Shown here: one piece after another, positions 27,057-36,390 of the stretch
How the letters are laid out: the number at the start of each line of letters is the position of its first letter
Position numbering within the stretch: position 1 is the stretch's first letter
NCBI GenBank assembly: GCA_963674685.2
Contig: CAXXWT010000003.1
Location: forward strand, 682,001-746,000
Direction: 5' to 3'
DNA length: 64,000 nucleotides
Source: G963674685 sp963674685
GTDB taxonomy: Bacteria > Lernaellota > Lernaellaia > JACKCT01
Notes under the pieces: generated by a model
Told to the model about the DNA's origin: nothing
Databases searched by the model: none
The model's input: the letters and a program-made list of their open reading frames with translations, nothing else
Position numbers and translations under genes: made by a program

Positions 27057-27671
27057 TTAAAAATCCGTTTGTTTCAGCGGCGGTTTCCCGCCTTCGCCAA
27101 GGGCGGCCGTGAGGCGGCGGTTGAATTCGTCGATAGCCCCGGCCGCAGATTCATCGGGAGCCCAGGGGGCGAATATGCTGTCGTCCGGCCCGGTGAAAGG
27201 CCCCGGTTTTGCCTCATGGTAAATCACGACATCCGTTAGCGGGTAAATAGCATGGTACCGGTTTGCGCCAATCCTGTATAAGAAATTTCCCTTCTCGCTT
27301 AAGATGCAAGCGTCGAGGATTTCTCCTGTATCGCTGAATGCGAAAATCGCGAGCTGTCCTTCCTTCATGTGAAAAGTCTCATCATTTTTATGTTTATGCG
27401 GTGGATAATATCGCTTTTTCCGCACCAGGATCAGCATGTCATGAAAGGATGCCTCCGGCGACGAATGCAGGCAAATCCGAACATTTTCGCCGTTTCGCTC
27501 GGCGGAAGCGTTTTTCAGTTCGGTCAACATATTTTCGCCGACACAGACCGGATCCATTTTACAAAAATAGGCGGGCGAACGTCCTTTCTCATCAACCCAA
27601 ACCGATTCGATGTCCGTGAGACTCATCAGATAATTACACGGCGCAATTTTATTTGAATCCGTATTACTCAT
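27057..27671 (-). CDS. WbuC-family cupin-fold metalloprotein
   Basis: A 204-residue cupin resembling WbuC proteins of O-antigen clusters: RICLHSSPEASFHDMLILV, then a metal-binding set HKHKNDETFHMKEGQ, and later RYHAIYPLTDVVIYHEAKPG. WbuC occurs in many surface polysaccharide loci but its reaction is not established. It lies between a radical SAM gene (seven bases upstream) and the GT9 gene (six bases downstream), which supports a role in the same glycan pathway. The last 40 residues are a poorly conserved tail. Confidence 0.82.
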   Translation of the reverse strand: MSNTDSNKIAPCNYLMSLTDIESVWVDEKGRSPAYFCKMDPVCVGENMLTELKNASAERNGENVRICLHSSPEASFHDMLILVRKKRYYPPHKHKNDETFHMKEGQLAIFAFSDTGEILDACILSEKGNFLYRIGANRYHAIYPLTDVVIYHEAKPGPFTGPDDSIFAPWAPDESAAGAIDEFNRRLTAALGEGGKPPLKQTDF

Positions 27672-27678
27672 GTTTTTC

Positions 27679-28683
27679 CTATCGCCTGCGGCCTTTTCGG
27701 AATCGTGTCCACATGGCCAGCATGGAATCAGGTTTCAACGCGCCTGCCATGTTGAATTCCACGACGGAGCCGCACCAGCATTCCAAACAAGGATCCGGCA
27801 AAGTCAACCGGCGGAAAGTTTCCATGAAATCATCGCCGATCGGCAGCAGATAATCCTGATAGTTGGGGCACATATCGCAACTCACGACCCGGCCGTCGGG
27901 TTCGATATTACACAAAAGCAGTCTAGCCAGGCAAAATATCTTCGTCGGCTTGGGCCAATGGCTGAGGTGTTTAAGTCCCGACAGAGTGTTGTATATTGAT
28001 CGCCGTCCCTTCTTTTTTTCCTCCACAAGATAGGCAATCACTTTTTTGAACTCGGCCTCAGTCGGCGATTCACCAAGCGTTTTCCCGGTTCGGCCCGATA
28101 AGTGCGTGTCGGCGGGATGAATGTAGAGGCCGGAATCATATCGATCCGCAAGATCAAGCAGATAGGGGATGGAATTGAAGTTGCGCCCCGTGACGACCGC
28201 GCTGATATTCACGGGAATGCCGTGGTCCCGCAATATCCGAATAGCCTCGACGGCCGCATCATGCACTCCGCGGCCGCGCACCGGATCGTTGACCTGCGCG
28301 GGACCGTCCAGGCTGACCTGAACTTCGTCGACTTCGCGGATATTTTCGAACTTGCTGCGCACCAGCGCGCCGTTGGTGTTGATCCCGACCTGCATGCCGT
28401 TTTGCTTGCAGACAGCGATGATTTGGCCCAGATCGTCTCGCAGCAGCGGTTCTCCTCCGCTGAAGGTGATAAACCGGGCGCCGGCGGCGGCGAGTTGTTC
28501 GATCAGGCCTAAAGCGGAAGGAGTGTCCATTTCCTCGGTTCGATTGGGCCATACCCTGCAATAAGAGCATTTCAAATTGCACCGATGGGTGATATTCCAG
28601 CCGACGCCGAAGGGAAAACGCTTCTTGAATAAGACGGCCTGAAGAACAATCCGGGAGATATTGAGTTCTTTGAAAAGGTTCAA
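27679..28683 (-). CDS. Radical SAM protein with SPASM-like Cys-rich end (paralogue 1)
   Basis: The 334-residue protein has a short amphipathic start, the motif C35/C39/C42 (CNLKCSYC), GGEP (FSGGEPLLRDD) and a C-terminal Cys-rich segment (CLARLLLCN, CDMCPNY, CLECWCGS) that probably holds an auxiliary Fe-S cluster. It is closely related to the protein at 36631-37644 over its whole length. It is the first gene of an operon with the WbuC-like cupin, GT9 and radical SAM-DegT fusion. A GC-only palindrome lies just upstream. It could modify a peptide, sugar or lipid; the sequence does not tell which. Confidence 0.85.
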   Translation of the reverse strand: MNLFKELNISRIVLQAVLFKKRFPFGVGWNITHRCNLKCSYCRVWPNRTEEMDTPSALGLIEQLAAAGARFITFSGGEPLLRDDLGQIIAVCKQNGMQVGINTNGALVRSKFENIREVDEVQVSLDGPAQVNDPVRGRGVHDAAVEAIRILRDHGIPVNISAVVTGRNFNSIPYLLDLADRYDSGLYIHPADTHLSGRTGKTLGESPTEAEFKKVIAYLVEEKKKGRRSIYNTLSGLKHLSHWPKPTKIFCLARLLLCNIEPDGRVVSCDMCPNYQDYLLPIGDDFMETFRRLTLPDPCLECWCGSVVEFNMAGALKPDSMLAMWTRFRKGRRR

Positions 28684-28695
28684 GGGATGCTCCCT

Positions 28696-28711
28696 CGCCG
28701 GCCGGCCGGCG
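28696..28711. repeat. Perfect 16-bp GC palindrome upstream of a radical SAM gene
   Basis: The 16 bases CGCCGGCCGGCCGGCG are identical to their reverse complement and lie 13 bases before the start codon of the minus-strand radical SAM gene, in the region between divergent radical SAM genes. It may be an operator or merely simple sequence. Confidence 0.5.
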
Positions 28712-28943
28712 CTAACGGCCGATGCGCTAAAACTCCTTTGATTCTACGGGCGTTTTGCTATCATGGGAGCCTGGCGGTGTCAATTGACGCTCGCTGGAAA
28801 TGCGCGGAAGGAAATAAGGATTTCATAATAAAACAGATTGAATAAACGGCGAAATTCCCTTGGATTCCGCTTCCCATCCCGCATCATCCAACCCTTGTTT
28901 TCCGGTTGTCGATACAATCCAAGTGTGCTAAGTCCGATTGGCC

Positions 28944-29984
28944 ATGAAGCTAAAGACCTACGCCCATTTTCTTTGGCACGCGCTCCGGTTGAAGTTCGAC
29001 GCCGGTCATCGCGCGCCGTTGAGCATGAATATTCAACTCACGCATCGCTGCGCCAACAACTGCCGCTACTGCTTTTATGACAGGAACGAATCCGAAGAAA
29101 TGGATGCGTCCGCGCTGAGAAAAATTCTTCGCGAGGCGTGGGATATGGGCGCGCGGAGAGTGAATTTTTCAGGGGGAGAACCTCTTTTGCGCGAAGACCT
29201 GTACGAAATTGTCGAAAGCGCGAAGGAAGAGGGCTTTTTCGTCGGGATTTCAACGAAGGGCGCCCGCGCCGCCGAACAACTGCGTGCTTTGAAGCTGGTG
29301 GATCGCGTGATGCTCTCCTATGACGGCCCGGACGATGTGCGTGAGTTTTTGTATGGGAAAAACGGCGCGGAGGAAACCCGCGAAGCCCTGGAGATTTTTC
29401 ATGCGCAAGGCGTCCCTTATTGGACGACCACCGTGCTGACGACCGTGAGTATTCCTCACATAGACTGGATCGTGGAGCAGGCGCGAATTAAAAATTCCGT
29501 CGCCAATTTTGTTTTGCTTCACACGCAGCCCTGGGAAGGGATCCGCTTTCATCCGAAAGCCGAACAAGTCAGGGACATCCTGCCTTCCGAGGATCAGACG
29601 CGAAGCGCCGTCAGGCATTTGATCGCCATGAAAAAAAGAGGCGCGGCGGTGGGCTCCTCCATGCCTTACCTCGAACAGTGGCTCGCGTGGCCGGATTATC
29701 TGAAAATTTGCTCCCCCGAATCGTCGCCTTTGTATTCGTGCATGGCCGGCCGGGCTTTTTGCGAGTTGATGGCGGATGGGACGCTTTATCCCTGTGGTTG
29801 GATGCGCGGTGTTCTGCCCGGCGTCTCGGTGACGGATCACGGATTCGCAGAGGCTTTTCAAAGTCTGCCGGAGATTCCCGACTGCAAATCCTGCGTCAGT
29901 TCGTGTTGGCTGGAATCGAACCTCATTTTCAGCCTGAATCCGCGAACGGTTCTGAACTGGCTTCGCTATCTTCTGCGTAACTGA
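28944..29984 (+). CDS. Radical SAM protein with SPASM-like C-terminus
   Basis: The 346-residue protein starts at the ATG at 28944; a TTG six bases upstream is also possible. It has C36/C40/C43 (CANNCRYC), the SAM-binding NFSGGEPLLREDL and an auxiliary Cys region (YSCMAGRAFCELMADGTLYP, CGWMRG, CKSCVSSCW). The amphipathic C-terminal helix (TVLNWLRYLLRN) suggests membrane contact. It is divergent to the paralogue at 27679-28683 and followed by another radical SAM gene on the same strand. The substrate is unknown. Confidence 0.85.
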   Translation: MKLKTYAHFLWHALRLKFDAGHRAPLSMNIQLTHRCANNCRYCFYDRNESEEMDASALRKILREAWDMGARRVNFSGGEPLLREDLYEIVESAKEEGFFVGISTKGARAAEQLRALKLVDRVMLSYDGPDDVREFLYGKNGAEETREALEIFHAQGVPYWTTTVLTTVSIPHIDWIVEQARIKNSVANFVLLHTQPWEGIRFHPKAEQVRDILPSEDQTRSAVRHLIAMKKRGAAVGSSMPYLEQWLAWPDYLKICSPESSPLYSCMAGRAFCELMADGTLYPCGWMRGVLPGVSVTDHGFAEAFQSLPEIPDCKSCVSSCWLESNLIFSLNPRTVLNWLRYLLRN

Positions 29985-30061
29985 TTACGCCCGTGTTCCT
30001 TTGACACGGCACCGGATCATTGAATATGATTTCGCCGAAAAACGAGGAGGATTTCTTTTCC

Positions 30062-31021
30062 ATGATCGGATTTTCGCGAAAAGTCGAGCTGTTTTTTTCC
30101 GGTCTTTTCCGCCGGCGCTTCGCCTTGCCCCGGCAACTCCAGGTCGAGCTGACGAACCGGTGTAATCTTCGTTGCAAGATGTGTCAGCGCTCCCTGCTGA
30201 AAGTTCCGGAAGTGGACATGCCCCGGGATGTCTTTGACGCCCTCGTCGGGAATTTGCGGGGTGTGAAAGATATCGTATTGCGCGGATGGGGAGAGCCCCT
30301 GATGCATCCGAATTTTCTCGAATTCGTCGATCGGATCGGGCGAGACGCTCCGTGGGTCAATATACAGATCACCACGAACGGCCACTTGCTGCGCGGCGAC
30401 ATCCTTGAAGGGATCATCGATTCAGGTTTGTCCAGGGTCGCGGTTTCCATCGACCGGCTTCGCGGCGGCGAAGGCAGCGGCCACGCCAATCCCGAAAAAG
30501 TCGCGGCGAATATCGAGGAGTTGATTCGTCGGCGCGGCGCTTCGTCCCTCCCGCAACTGGTTTTACAGCCGACGATGCAGCGAGGCGGGCTGAACGATGT
30601 TCTCGATCTGATCCGGTTCGCGAAAGACGTCGGCGCCGACATGGTGAATCTCCTCCGGATGGACGCCTGGCTTCCGGAGGGAGTTCAACGACCGAGCCGC
30701 GAGGAGGAATCGGACATCGTTCGCCGGGCCGTAAAAGAAGCCGGCGGAAAAGTGAATGTATTTTTCCTCAACCAAAAATCGCTGCCGGTTCGAATCGCTT
30801 CCCACAATGATCGTTTGTGCCTGCGGACTCTGTTTCATGCCTATATCGACGTTTACGGGAATGTAAGTCCGTGCTGCCTGCTCCGGGATCAGGTCATGGG
30901 CAATATCCAAAAACATTCTCTCCGGGAAATTTGGAATACTCGAAGCTTTCAAAGATTTTTTAAGACGCAGGCGGATTATTGCTCAAAATGCGACGCATTT
31001 TTCTCGATTTACCACGAATAG
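30062..31021 (+). CDS. Radical SAM protein with SPASM domain
   Basis: From the ATG at 30062, preceded by AGGAGG at eleven bases, the protein has 319 residues; in-frame starts at 30020 (TTG) and 30026 (ATG) lack a ribosome site. The radical SAM motif is C34/C38/C41 (CNLRCKMC), the SAM-binding segment is LRGWGEPLMHP, and the C-terminal SPASM-type Cys set includes CLRTLF, VSPCCLLRD and CSKCDAFF, with GNIQKHSLREIWNT typical of SPASM proteins. It stands 14 bases from the end of a convergent methyltransferase gene. Members act on peptides or on sugars; nothing here decides. Confidence 0.85.
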   Translation: MIGFSRKVELFFSGLFRRRFALPRQLQVELTNRCNLRCKMCQRSLLKVPEVDMPRDVFDALVGNLRGVKDIVLRGWGEPLMHPNFLEFVDRIGRDAPWVNIQITTNGHLLRGDILEGIIDSGLSRVAVSIDRLRGGEGSGHANPEKVAANIEELIRRRGASSLPQLVLQPTMQRGGLNDVLDLIRFAKDVGADMVNLLRMDAWLPEGVQRPSREEESDIVRRAVKEAGGKVNVFFLNQKSLPVRIASHNDRLCLRTLFHAYIDVYGNVSPCCLLRDQVMGNIQKHSLREIWNTRSFQRFFKTQADYCSKCDAFFSIYHE

Positions 31022-31034
31022 AATAGAGCGTTAT

Positions 31035-31697
31035 TTACTCGAAAAAGATAAAGGAGTGATCCCCGGTATATCCGAAGTGTGAAAAGAGCCATTCCCATTC
31101 CTTAGGTGTGAAAAAACTCTCGCAGGTGAGCTGCCAGTAAAGCAGGTTGGCTTTTTCCCGTTCGTTTCTATAGGACTCTACCACGATATAGCTGTTGCCC
31201 CGACTGATTCGCTCAATTTCCATGAGCGCTTTTCCTAAGAGGTCAATCGGAAGATTGTGCAAAAAGTTTATGGATAAAACCAGGTCGAAGCTGCGATCTT
31301 CATAGGGCAGCAAAGGCGCCGCACCCTGATCGAGAAAAGGCTTCACTTCCTCCCGGGCGTGTTCAAGAGCGTATTCGGAAATATCGAATCCTCTAATTTG
31401 CAGTTCCGGAATGAGTTTGTACAGCTCGTAAAGCAGAAACGCCTTCCCGCAACCCACGTCCAAAATCCGGTTTGAAGGAGATAAATCGTAATGCGAAGCG
31501 ATTTCTTCGGCGACGACCTTCCACCTGCCGTCATAATGATACCCACCGTAACCATACTTGCGGTCTCCGTCCCAGTAATTTCTGCCGAATTTTTTTGCTT
31601 CCGTCGCGCACTCTGCTTTATCGTCGCGCACGACTCTTTCCAGATAATCCCGGGTCGTCTTTTTATGAAGCTTTGTCATAAAATCGACATAAGCCAT
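31035..31697 (-). CDS. Class I SAM-dependent methyltransferase
   Basis: A 220-residue protein from the ATG at 31697, which has GGGAGG upstream. The SAM-binding motif I is ILDVGCGKAFLLYEL, the acidic motif II is IRGFDISEYAL, and motif IV/post I is FDLVLSINFLHNLP. The N-terminal 70 residues are a family-specific cap. It is the last gene of a minus-strand operon with split transketolase, GT2, DegT and radical SAM genes, so a sugar or lipid intermediate is a likely methyl acceptor. Confidence 0.85.
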   Translation of the reverse strand: MAYVDFMTKLHKKTTRDYLERVVRDDKAECATEAKKFGRNYWDGDRKYGYGGYHYDGRWKVVAEEIASHYDLSPSNRILDVGCGKAFLLYELYKLIPELQIRGFDISEYALEHAREEVKPFLDQGAAPLLPYEDRSFDLVLSINFLHNLPIDLLGKALMEIERISRGNSYIVVESYRNEREKANLLYWQLTCESFFTPKEWEWLFSHFGYTGDHSFIFFE

Positions 31698-31710
31698 GCC
31701 CCTGCCTCCC

Positions 31711-32799
31711 CTAAACAAATTCTAGATGTTCCGGATCCGTGTTCAAATAGTCGAGCAGCGCGAGATTCTTTTCATGCGCGACGCAATGGTGAGCGCACTC
31801 GCGGCAAGGGTCTAAATTCCTAAGCCGTTCCCATGTTGTTTTATCGAACCAGACCTCGCGGAAACTCCGATCCCGGATCGAGCCCAGTAAACCGCCGCCG
31901 GTGTAGGCTTTATCCTGGCAGGTATAAATATTGAGGTCCGCCGCGATGACCGTGAGGCACTGGATGAAAGGGCATCGACGGTATGACTTTTCATAACTCG
32001 TATCTCTTGAATCCTCCGCGGAGCAATCAAGGACTTTGTCGATGATGGCGAAACCGTCGTCGGCCAGAAGCGCCGCCCCTTTTGCGATCTGCTTTTTGAC
32101 GGACGGGAAAAAAGGCGCCACGTACTTTTCGTTTTCGGCCCGGCCAAGCCCCACTACGGCTTCCGAGATCTTCACGTGGTCCACGCCGAGATTCTTCATG
32201 AGCTGTAAAAAGGCGAAAACGCTTTCGTGGTTTTCACGAGTGACGATGAAGTTGACGCCCAGCACGCACCCGGCGCTTTTGCTTTCGGCGAAGCGCGCAA
32301 TGTTTCGGCATACTTTGTCAAACTCGCCTTCGTCGACCTGGCGAACCCGCGCATACTCTTTCGGATTCGCGGCGTCCATGGAAATCCGCACCCACGTCGC
32401 GCACCGGCCCAGTATCCGCGCCGCGTCGCCCGCAAGCAGACTCCCGTTGGTCAGCGCGGCGGTTTTGATCTTTTGTTCGGCCAATCCCTCCACGGTCTCG
32501 ACGAAAAAGGGATACAATAGTGGTTCGCCGCCTCCGGAAAAGGTGACGGCTTTTACCCCCATTGCGCCCAGATCGGCCACGATTTCTCTCATTTTGTCCC
32601 GTGGAATATCGCCGGATTCCTTCATCAACTCACCGAGCAACAAATCTCCGTTTCGATAGCAGCAGTAACGGCACCTGTGGTTGCAACGGTTCGTGGGCTT
32701 GAGGCGCACATGAATGGGCGCTGAATGATTTCCGTCGAGAATGCTTTTCAGTTTTCTGTCGAAATGAAATATTTTGGCGAATGAATACAAATGTTTCAT
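31711..32799 (-). CDS. Radical SAM protein with SPASM domain
   Basis: The 362-residue protein has C39/C43/C46 (CNHRCRYC), SAM-binding FSGGGEPLLYP, and a SPASM-type end (CPFIQCLTVIAADLNIYTC, then CRECAHHC). Four bases separate it from the DegT gene upstream, so it belongs to the transketolase-GT2-DegT operon. Its tight linkage to the aminotransferase recalls the direct fusion of these two families at 23914-26127. The substrate is not known. Confidence 0.86.
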   Translation of the reverse strand: MKHLYSFAKIFHFDRKLKSILDGNHSAPIHVRLKPTNRCNHRCRYCCYRNGDLLLGELMKESGDIPRDKMREIVADLGAMGVKAVTFSGGGEPLLYPFFVETVEGLAEQKIKTAALTNGSLLAGDAARILGRCATWVRISMDAANPKEYARVRQVDEGEFDKVCRNIARFAESKSAGCVLGVNFIVTRENHESVFAFLQLMKNLGVDHVKISEAVVGLGRAENEKYVAPFFPSVKKQIAKGAALLADDGFAIIDKVLDCSAEDSRDTSYEKSYRRCPFIQCLTVIAADLNIYTCQDKAYTGGGLLGSIRDRSFREVWFDKTTWERLRNLDPCRECAHHCVAHEKNLALLDYLNTDPEHLEFV

Positions 32800-32802
32800 G
32801 AT

Positions 32803-33921
32803 TCAGTTTCGGTGGAATGCGCTGTCGAGCTTCATGGCGGCGCCGATGCCGGCCAGAGCCTCCACGGTCCTTTCAAGGTTATATCGGGATTGATCCGGCC
32901 CGCAGGGAAGAATCATGGCGTGGGCGGCGAAATATCGGGCGTTTTCAAAGTCCCCTTCACAGGCGATGTGCCGGGAGTCGGAAATGACCGGAGGGTAGGG
33001 CCTGGCCTGAATCCCCGTTTTTTTCAGTCGATCCAGGATCTCGTCGCGCTTGTCGCACAGCACTTCGACCCATAGCGGCAACTCGCCGGCCTCGATGTCC
33101 ACCTCGATCAATTTCAAAAAATTCATTTCCCGCAATGCGGACTTATAAAAATGATAGACATTTTGAAGCGCATCCATTTTCCGGGAAATCTTATCCATCT
33201 GGGCCAGACCCACGCTGGAAAGGATGTCGTTTTGCCTCAAATTGAATCCCGGAGAATCGAAGCGATTTTCCGCCAGGATCGTCGCGCCGTTGTTTCGAAT
33301 TTTTCTCAAGCGCATCGCCGTTTCTTCATTCGCCGCGACGCAAAATCCCCCTTCTCCCGTGGTGATGAGTTTCGTGACGGACAGGGAAAAACAGCCGATG
33401 ACGGATTGCGTTCCGAGCCATCCCCGGCCGTTTTTCGATCCAAAGGCCTGCGCGGCGTCTTCTAGGACGAGAATTCCTTTTTCATCAGCCATTTCCCGGA
33501 TTCGATCCAGGTCGGCCGCCCGCCCGCCCAGATGAACGGGAATGATCACCTTGGTTTTTTCGTTGATCGCTTTTTCCACCTGGCATGGATCGATCAACGG
33601 AGCGTCGCCACGCACATCCACGAGGCGAATCCCGGCTCCCAGCAGCCAAGGCGCGTTGGCCGTCGCGATAAACGACATGGCGGGAACGATCACCTCGTCG
33701 CCCGGACCGACGCCGCATTCCATCAACGCCGCCAGCAGAGCGAGGGAGCCGTTCGCGGTCATGACCACGTGGGGCTTGCCGAGAAAATCACCGATCCTTT
33801 TCTCCAACTCCTCGGTGACGGCTCCTTGCGTGATTCTCCTTTGCCCGATGGAATCGGCGATCCGCGAGATTTCATCGCGGCCCAAATCCACCGACCACCA
33901 TGGTATGAATGCATCCGTCAT
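32803..33921 (-). CDS. DegT/DnrJ/EryC1/StrS aminotransferase
   Basis: A 372-residue PLP enzyme with D155 in VLEDAAQAFG and PLP-binding lysine K184 in FSLSVTKLITTGEGGF. These enzymes add an amino group to a keto sugar, often nucleotide-linked. Length is normal. It lies between a GT2 gene (17 bases upstream) and a radical SAM gene (four bases downstream). Confidence 0.93.
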   Translation of the reverse strand: MTDAFIPWWSVDLGRDEISRIADSIGQRRITQGAVTEELEKRIGDFLGKPHVVMTANGSLALLAALMECGVGPGDEVIVPAMSFIATANAPWLLGAGIRLVDVRGDAPLIDPCQVEKAINEKTKVIIPVHLGGRAADLDRIREMADEKGILVLEDAAQAFGSKNGRGWLGTQSVIGCFSLSVTKLITTGEGGFCVAANEETAMRLRKIRNNGATILAENRFDSPGFNLRQNDILSSVGLAQMDKISRKMDALQNVYHFYKSALREMNFLKLIEVDIEAGELPLWVEVLCDKRDEILDRLKKTGIQARPYPPVISDSRHIACEGDFENARYFAAHAMILPCGPDQSRYNLERTVEALAGIGAAMKLDSAFHRN

Positions 33922-33938
33922 TTTCGACTTTCAAACTA

Positions 33939-34649
33939 TCATTTTGTTTTTGGAAAATACACGTCCCGCATGGTCAGGATAAAAAATCGCGCGACGCCCT
34001 TAACATTTTTCCAGCGAAAGGCCTTCGTGGCGACTCCTTTTTCAAAGCGGTTGTTCACGCCGACTTCGACGTAAGAGCAGCCGTTTTTAATCAGTTTTAT
34101 AAGCGCCTCGGCCTGAAAAGCGTAACTGTCGGTGCGAATGTCGATCTTCAATAAATTTTCCCGAAGATGCAAAACGGAATCGTTGAAATATCTCAACCTC
34201 ATGCCGAAGCAAATGTTCAGTAAAAATGTGAAAGTCCGGGAAACGATCCGTCTGGGCAGGCTTCGTTCTTTCTCGTTCTGGATATAAGGCACAACCAAGT
34301 CCGTCTTGCCGCGCAGGGAAAATATCGCAGACAGGCTTTCGGCGGTGACGTCGTTTTTGCCGTTAATCAAAACAAGGTATTTCATAGCGGCCTGCTTAAC
34401 GCCATGCCGGAAGACTCCCCCGAGATTTCGCGGACGGGCATGGTGAAAAGCGCGAATTTTTTCGCTGCCCGCTTCGAGCCGGTCCGCGATTTCGCCGGTG
34501 CGGTCGACGCTCCCGTCGTTGAAAATCAGCACTTCGTAATCGGCGAAGAACCGCTTTGCCGAGGCGACGGCCTTTTGAACGGTCGGTTCGAGGCGGCTTT
34601 CTTCGTTTAACGCCGCGACGATCACTGAAATCGTGTTTTCTTTGTCCAT
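33939..34649 (-). CDS. Glycosyltransferase family 2
   Basis: From the ATG at 34649 the protein has 236 residues. The GT-A fold is shown by ISVIVAALNEESRLEPTV, then YEVLIFNDGSVDRTGEIAD. The usual DxD region is less clear (LVLINGKNDVTAESL). The frame is open further upstream to 34757 but that would overlap the transketolase gene. There is no membrane segment of note. It is likely to form a polyprenyl-linked sugar or extend a glycan; the gene order with DegT and transketolase supports a glycan role. Confidence 0.82.
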   Translation of the reverse strand: MDKENTISVIVAALNEESRLEPTVQKAVASAKRFFADYEVLIFNDGSVDRTGEIADRLEAGSEKIRAFHHARPRNLGGVFRHGVKQAAMKYLVLINGKNDVTAESLSAIFSLRGKTDLVVPYIQNEKERSLPRRIVSRTFTFLLNICFGMRLRYFNDSVLHLRENLLKIDIRTDSYAFQAEALIKLIKNGCSYVEVGVNNRFEKGVATKAFRWKNVKGVARFFILTMRDVYFPKTK

Positions 34650-34666
34650 GAGGAGTTTCGGAATCT

Positions 34667-35590
34667 TTATTTGCCGAGACGGTTGAGCAGTTTCGAAGAA
34701 ATTTGCTTCGGAGTCAGGCCGTATCGCTCTCGGTGATATTCCCGGCTTCCCGCGCAATCGACGTATTGGTCCGGCACGGCGAATTTCATCAGTTTCACTC
34801 CCAACTTCTCCTCGGCGATCACATTGGAAACCATGCCGCCCAGCCCGCCGATCACGTTATGCTCTTCTATGGTCGCCAGGCACTCGCATGTTTGCGCCAG
34901 TTCGGCGATCACGGCGCGGTCAATCGGTTTGACCGTATGCATGCTCACCACGGAAGGCGTCACGCCGCTTTTTTCCAATTCGTCGGCCGCGGCCAGCGCG
35001 GTTTCGACCATATTGCCCGTGGCGATGATCCCCAGCCGCGCACCTTTGCGAATCCGGTTCCCTTTCCCGATTTTAATATTCTCGACGCCCGCCGCGCAAA
35101 GAACCTTTTCTCCGCTTTTGCCGAGTCGAATGTACACCGGTCCCGCAAGTGCCATGGACTCTTCCACCGCTTTTTGCGTTTCCAGCGGATCCGCCGGGCA
35201 CACGACGGTCATATTGGGCAGGCCGGCCAGAATCGCGATATCTTCGATGGAGTGATGCGTGGGGCCTTCGCCGCCGTACGTGAGTCCCTGTCCCACGCCG
35301 ATGATTTTCACGGGAAGATTTTGCATGCACAAGTCGTTTCGTATCTGTTCGAAGCAACGCATGGTGACGAAGGGAATGATTCCGTACAGAAAGACCGATT
35401 TACCGGCCATGGCGAGCCCCGCGGCCAGGCCGATCATGGCCGACTCGCAAATGCCGATGTTCAGATACCGGTCCGGAAATCGTTTTTGATAGTCGTCGAA
35501 TATCGTGAAACCGGTGTCCGACGTGATCAGGAAAACCCGCTCGTCATTTTCGGCCAACTCGATCAATTGCCTGCAAAAAGCCGCCCTCAT
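34667..35590 (-). CDS. Transketolase-like protein, C-terminal half
   Basis: The 307-residue protein covers the pyrimidine-binding and C-terminal domains of transketolase: LITSDTGFTIFDDYQKRFP, NIGICESAMIGLAAGLAMAG with the catalytic Glu, and IATGNMVETALAAADELE. Its start overlaps the end of the N-terminal-half gene by four bases, so the two halves should form a heteromer. Split transketolases in surface-sugar clusters may transfer two-carbon units to build unusual sugars rather than serve central metabolism. Confidence 0.92.
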   Translation of the reverse strand: MRAAFCRQLIELAENDERVFLITSDTGFTIFDDYQKRFPDRYLNIGICESAMIGLAAGLAMAGKSVFLYGIIPFVTMRCFEQIRNDLCMQNLPVKIIGVGQGLTYGGEGPTHHSIEDIAILAGLPNMTVVCPADPLETQKAVEESMALAGPVYIRLGKSGEKVLCAAGVENIKIGKGNRIRKGARLGIIATGNMVETALAAADELEKSGVTPSVVSMHTVKPIDRAVIAELAQTCECLATIEEHNVIGGLGGMVSNVIAEEKLGVKLMKFAVPDQYVDCAGSREYHRERYGLTPKQISSKLLNRLGK

Positions 35591-36390
35591 TTCGATTCAT
35601 CCAACTCCGCCAGAAATGCCGCGCTTTTATTTTCCGGCACGGAATAATAGTGCCACTCCATTCGGTCCTCCATCTCGGCGATCCCTTTGCCCTTGATGGT
35701 TTCGGCAATAATAACCGACGGCCTGTTTTTCACAAAAGGCAAGCTTGAAAAAAGCGTTTTGAGTCCTTCGACATCATGGCCGTCCGTGCGCCTAGCCGCC
35801 CATCCGAAGGATTCCCATATCCCCTTTAGGGAACTTCCCGGAAGAATCGGATCGGTGCGGCCGTAGCCTTGAAGATTGTTGGCGTCGATAATGACGGCGA
35901 GGTTGTCCAACTGGAGCCTGGCCGCGATCATGGCGCCTTCCCAAACGCTGCCTTCCTGGCATTCGCCGTCCCCCATGAGCACGAAAATCCGGTGCTTTCG
36001 CTTGTCCTTTTTCGCCGCAAGGGCCAGGCCCGCGCCGATCGGCAAACCGTGTCCCAGCGATCCCGTGGAGACTTCGACGCCGGGAACCGATCCCGCCACC
36101 GGGTGCCCCGTCAGGGGGCTTTGGTCCGCGAGATACTGCTCCAGGAGTTTTTCGTCGAAAAATCCTTTTTGCGCCAAAACGGAATACAGGGCGGAAACCG
36201 CGTGCCCCTTGCTCAAGATAAAGCGGTCCCTGTCTGGATCCTCGGGAGAATCGATTCTCATGGCGTCAAAGTATAAAACGGCCAGAATGTCGGCGATGGA
36301 CATGGACGAGGCGACGTTGGGGCCCACGCGATGCATTTTCACCACGTGCTTTCGAATCCGTCTGGCGATCTCTTTTATGGGAGCGGTCAT
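35587..36390 (-). CDS. Transketolase-like protein, N-terminal (thiamine diphosphate) half
   Basis: From the ATG at 36390 the protein has 267 residues and holds the ThDP-binding half: DRFILSKGHAVSALY, GSLGHGLPIGAGLA, then GDGECQEGSVWEGAMIAA, 22 residues to NNLQGYGRT, the usual GDG-X-N signature. A longer frame to 36477 has no ribosome site and no conserved residues. It opens the operon of transketolase, GT2, DegT, radical SAM and methyltransferase genes. About 240 bases separate it from the radical SAM gene upstream, so it may have its own promoter there. Confidence 0.92.
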   Translation of the reverse strand: MTAPIKEIARRIRKHVVKMHRVGPNVASSMSIADILAVLYFDAMRIDSPEDPDRDRFILSKGHAVSALYSVLAQKGFFDEKLLEQYLADQSPLTGHPVAGSVPGVEVSTGSLGHGLPIGAGLALAAKKDKRKHRIFVLMGDGECQEGSVWEGAMIAARLQLDNLAVIIDANNLQGYGRTDPILPGSSLKGIWESFGWAARRTDGHDVEGLKTLFSSLPFVKNRPSVIIAETIKGKGIAEMEDRMEWHYYSVPENKSAAFLAELDESK

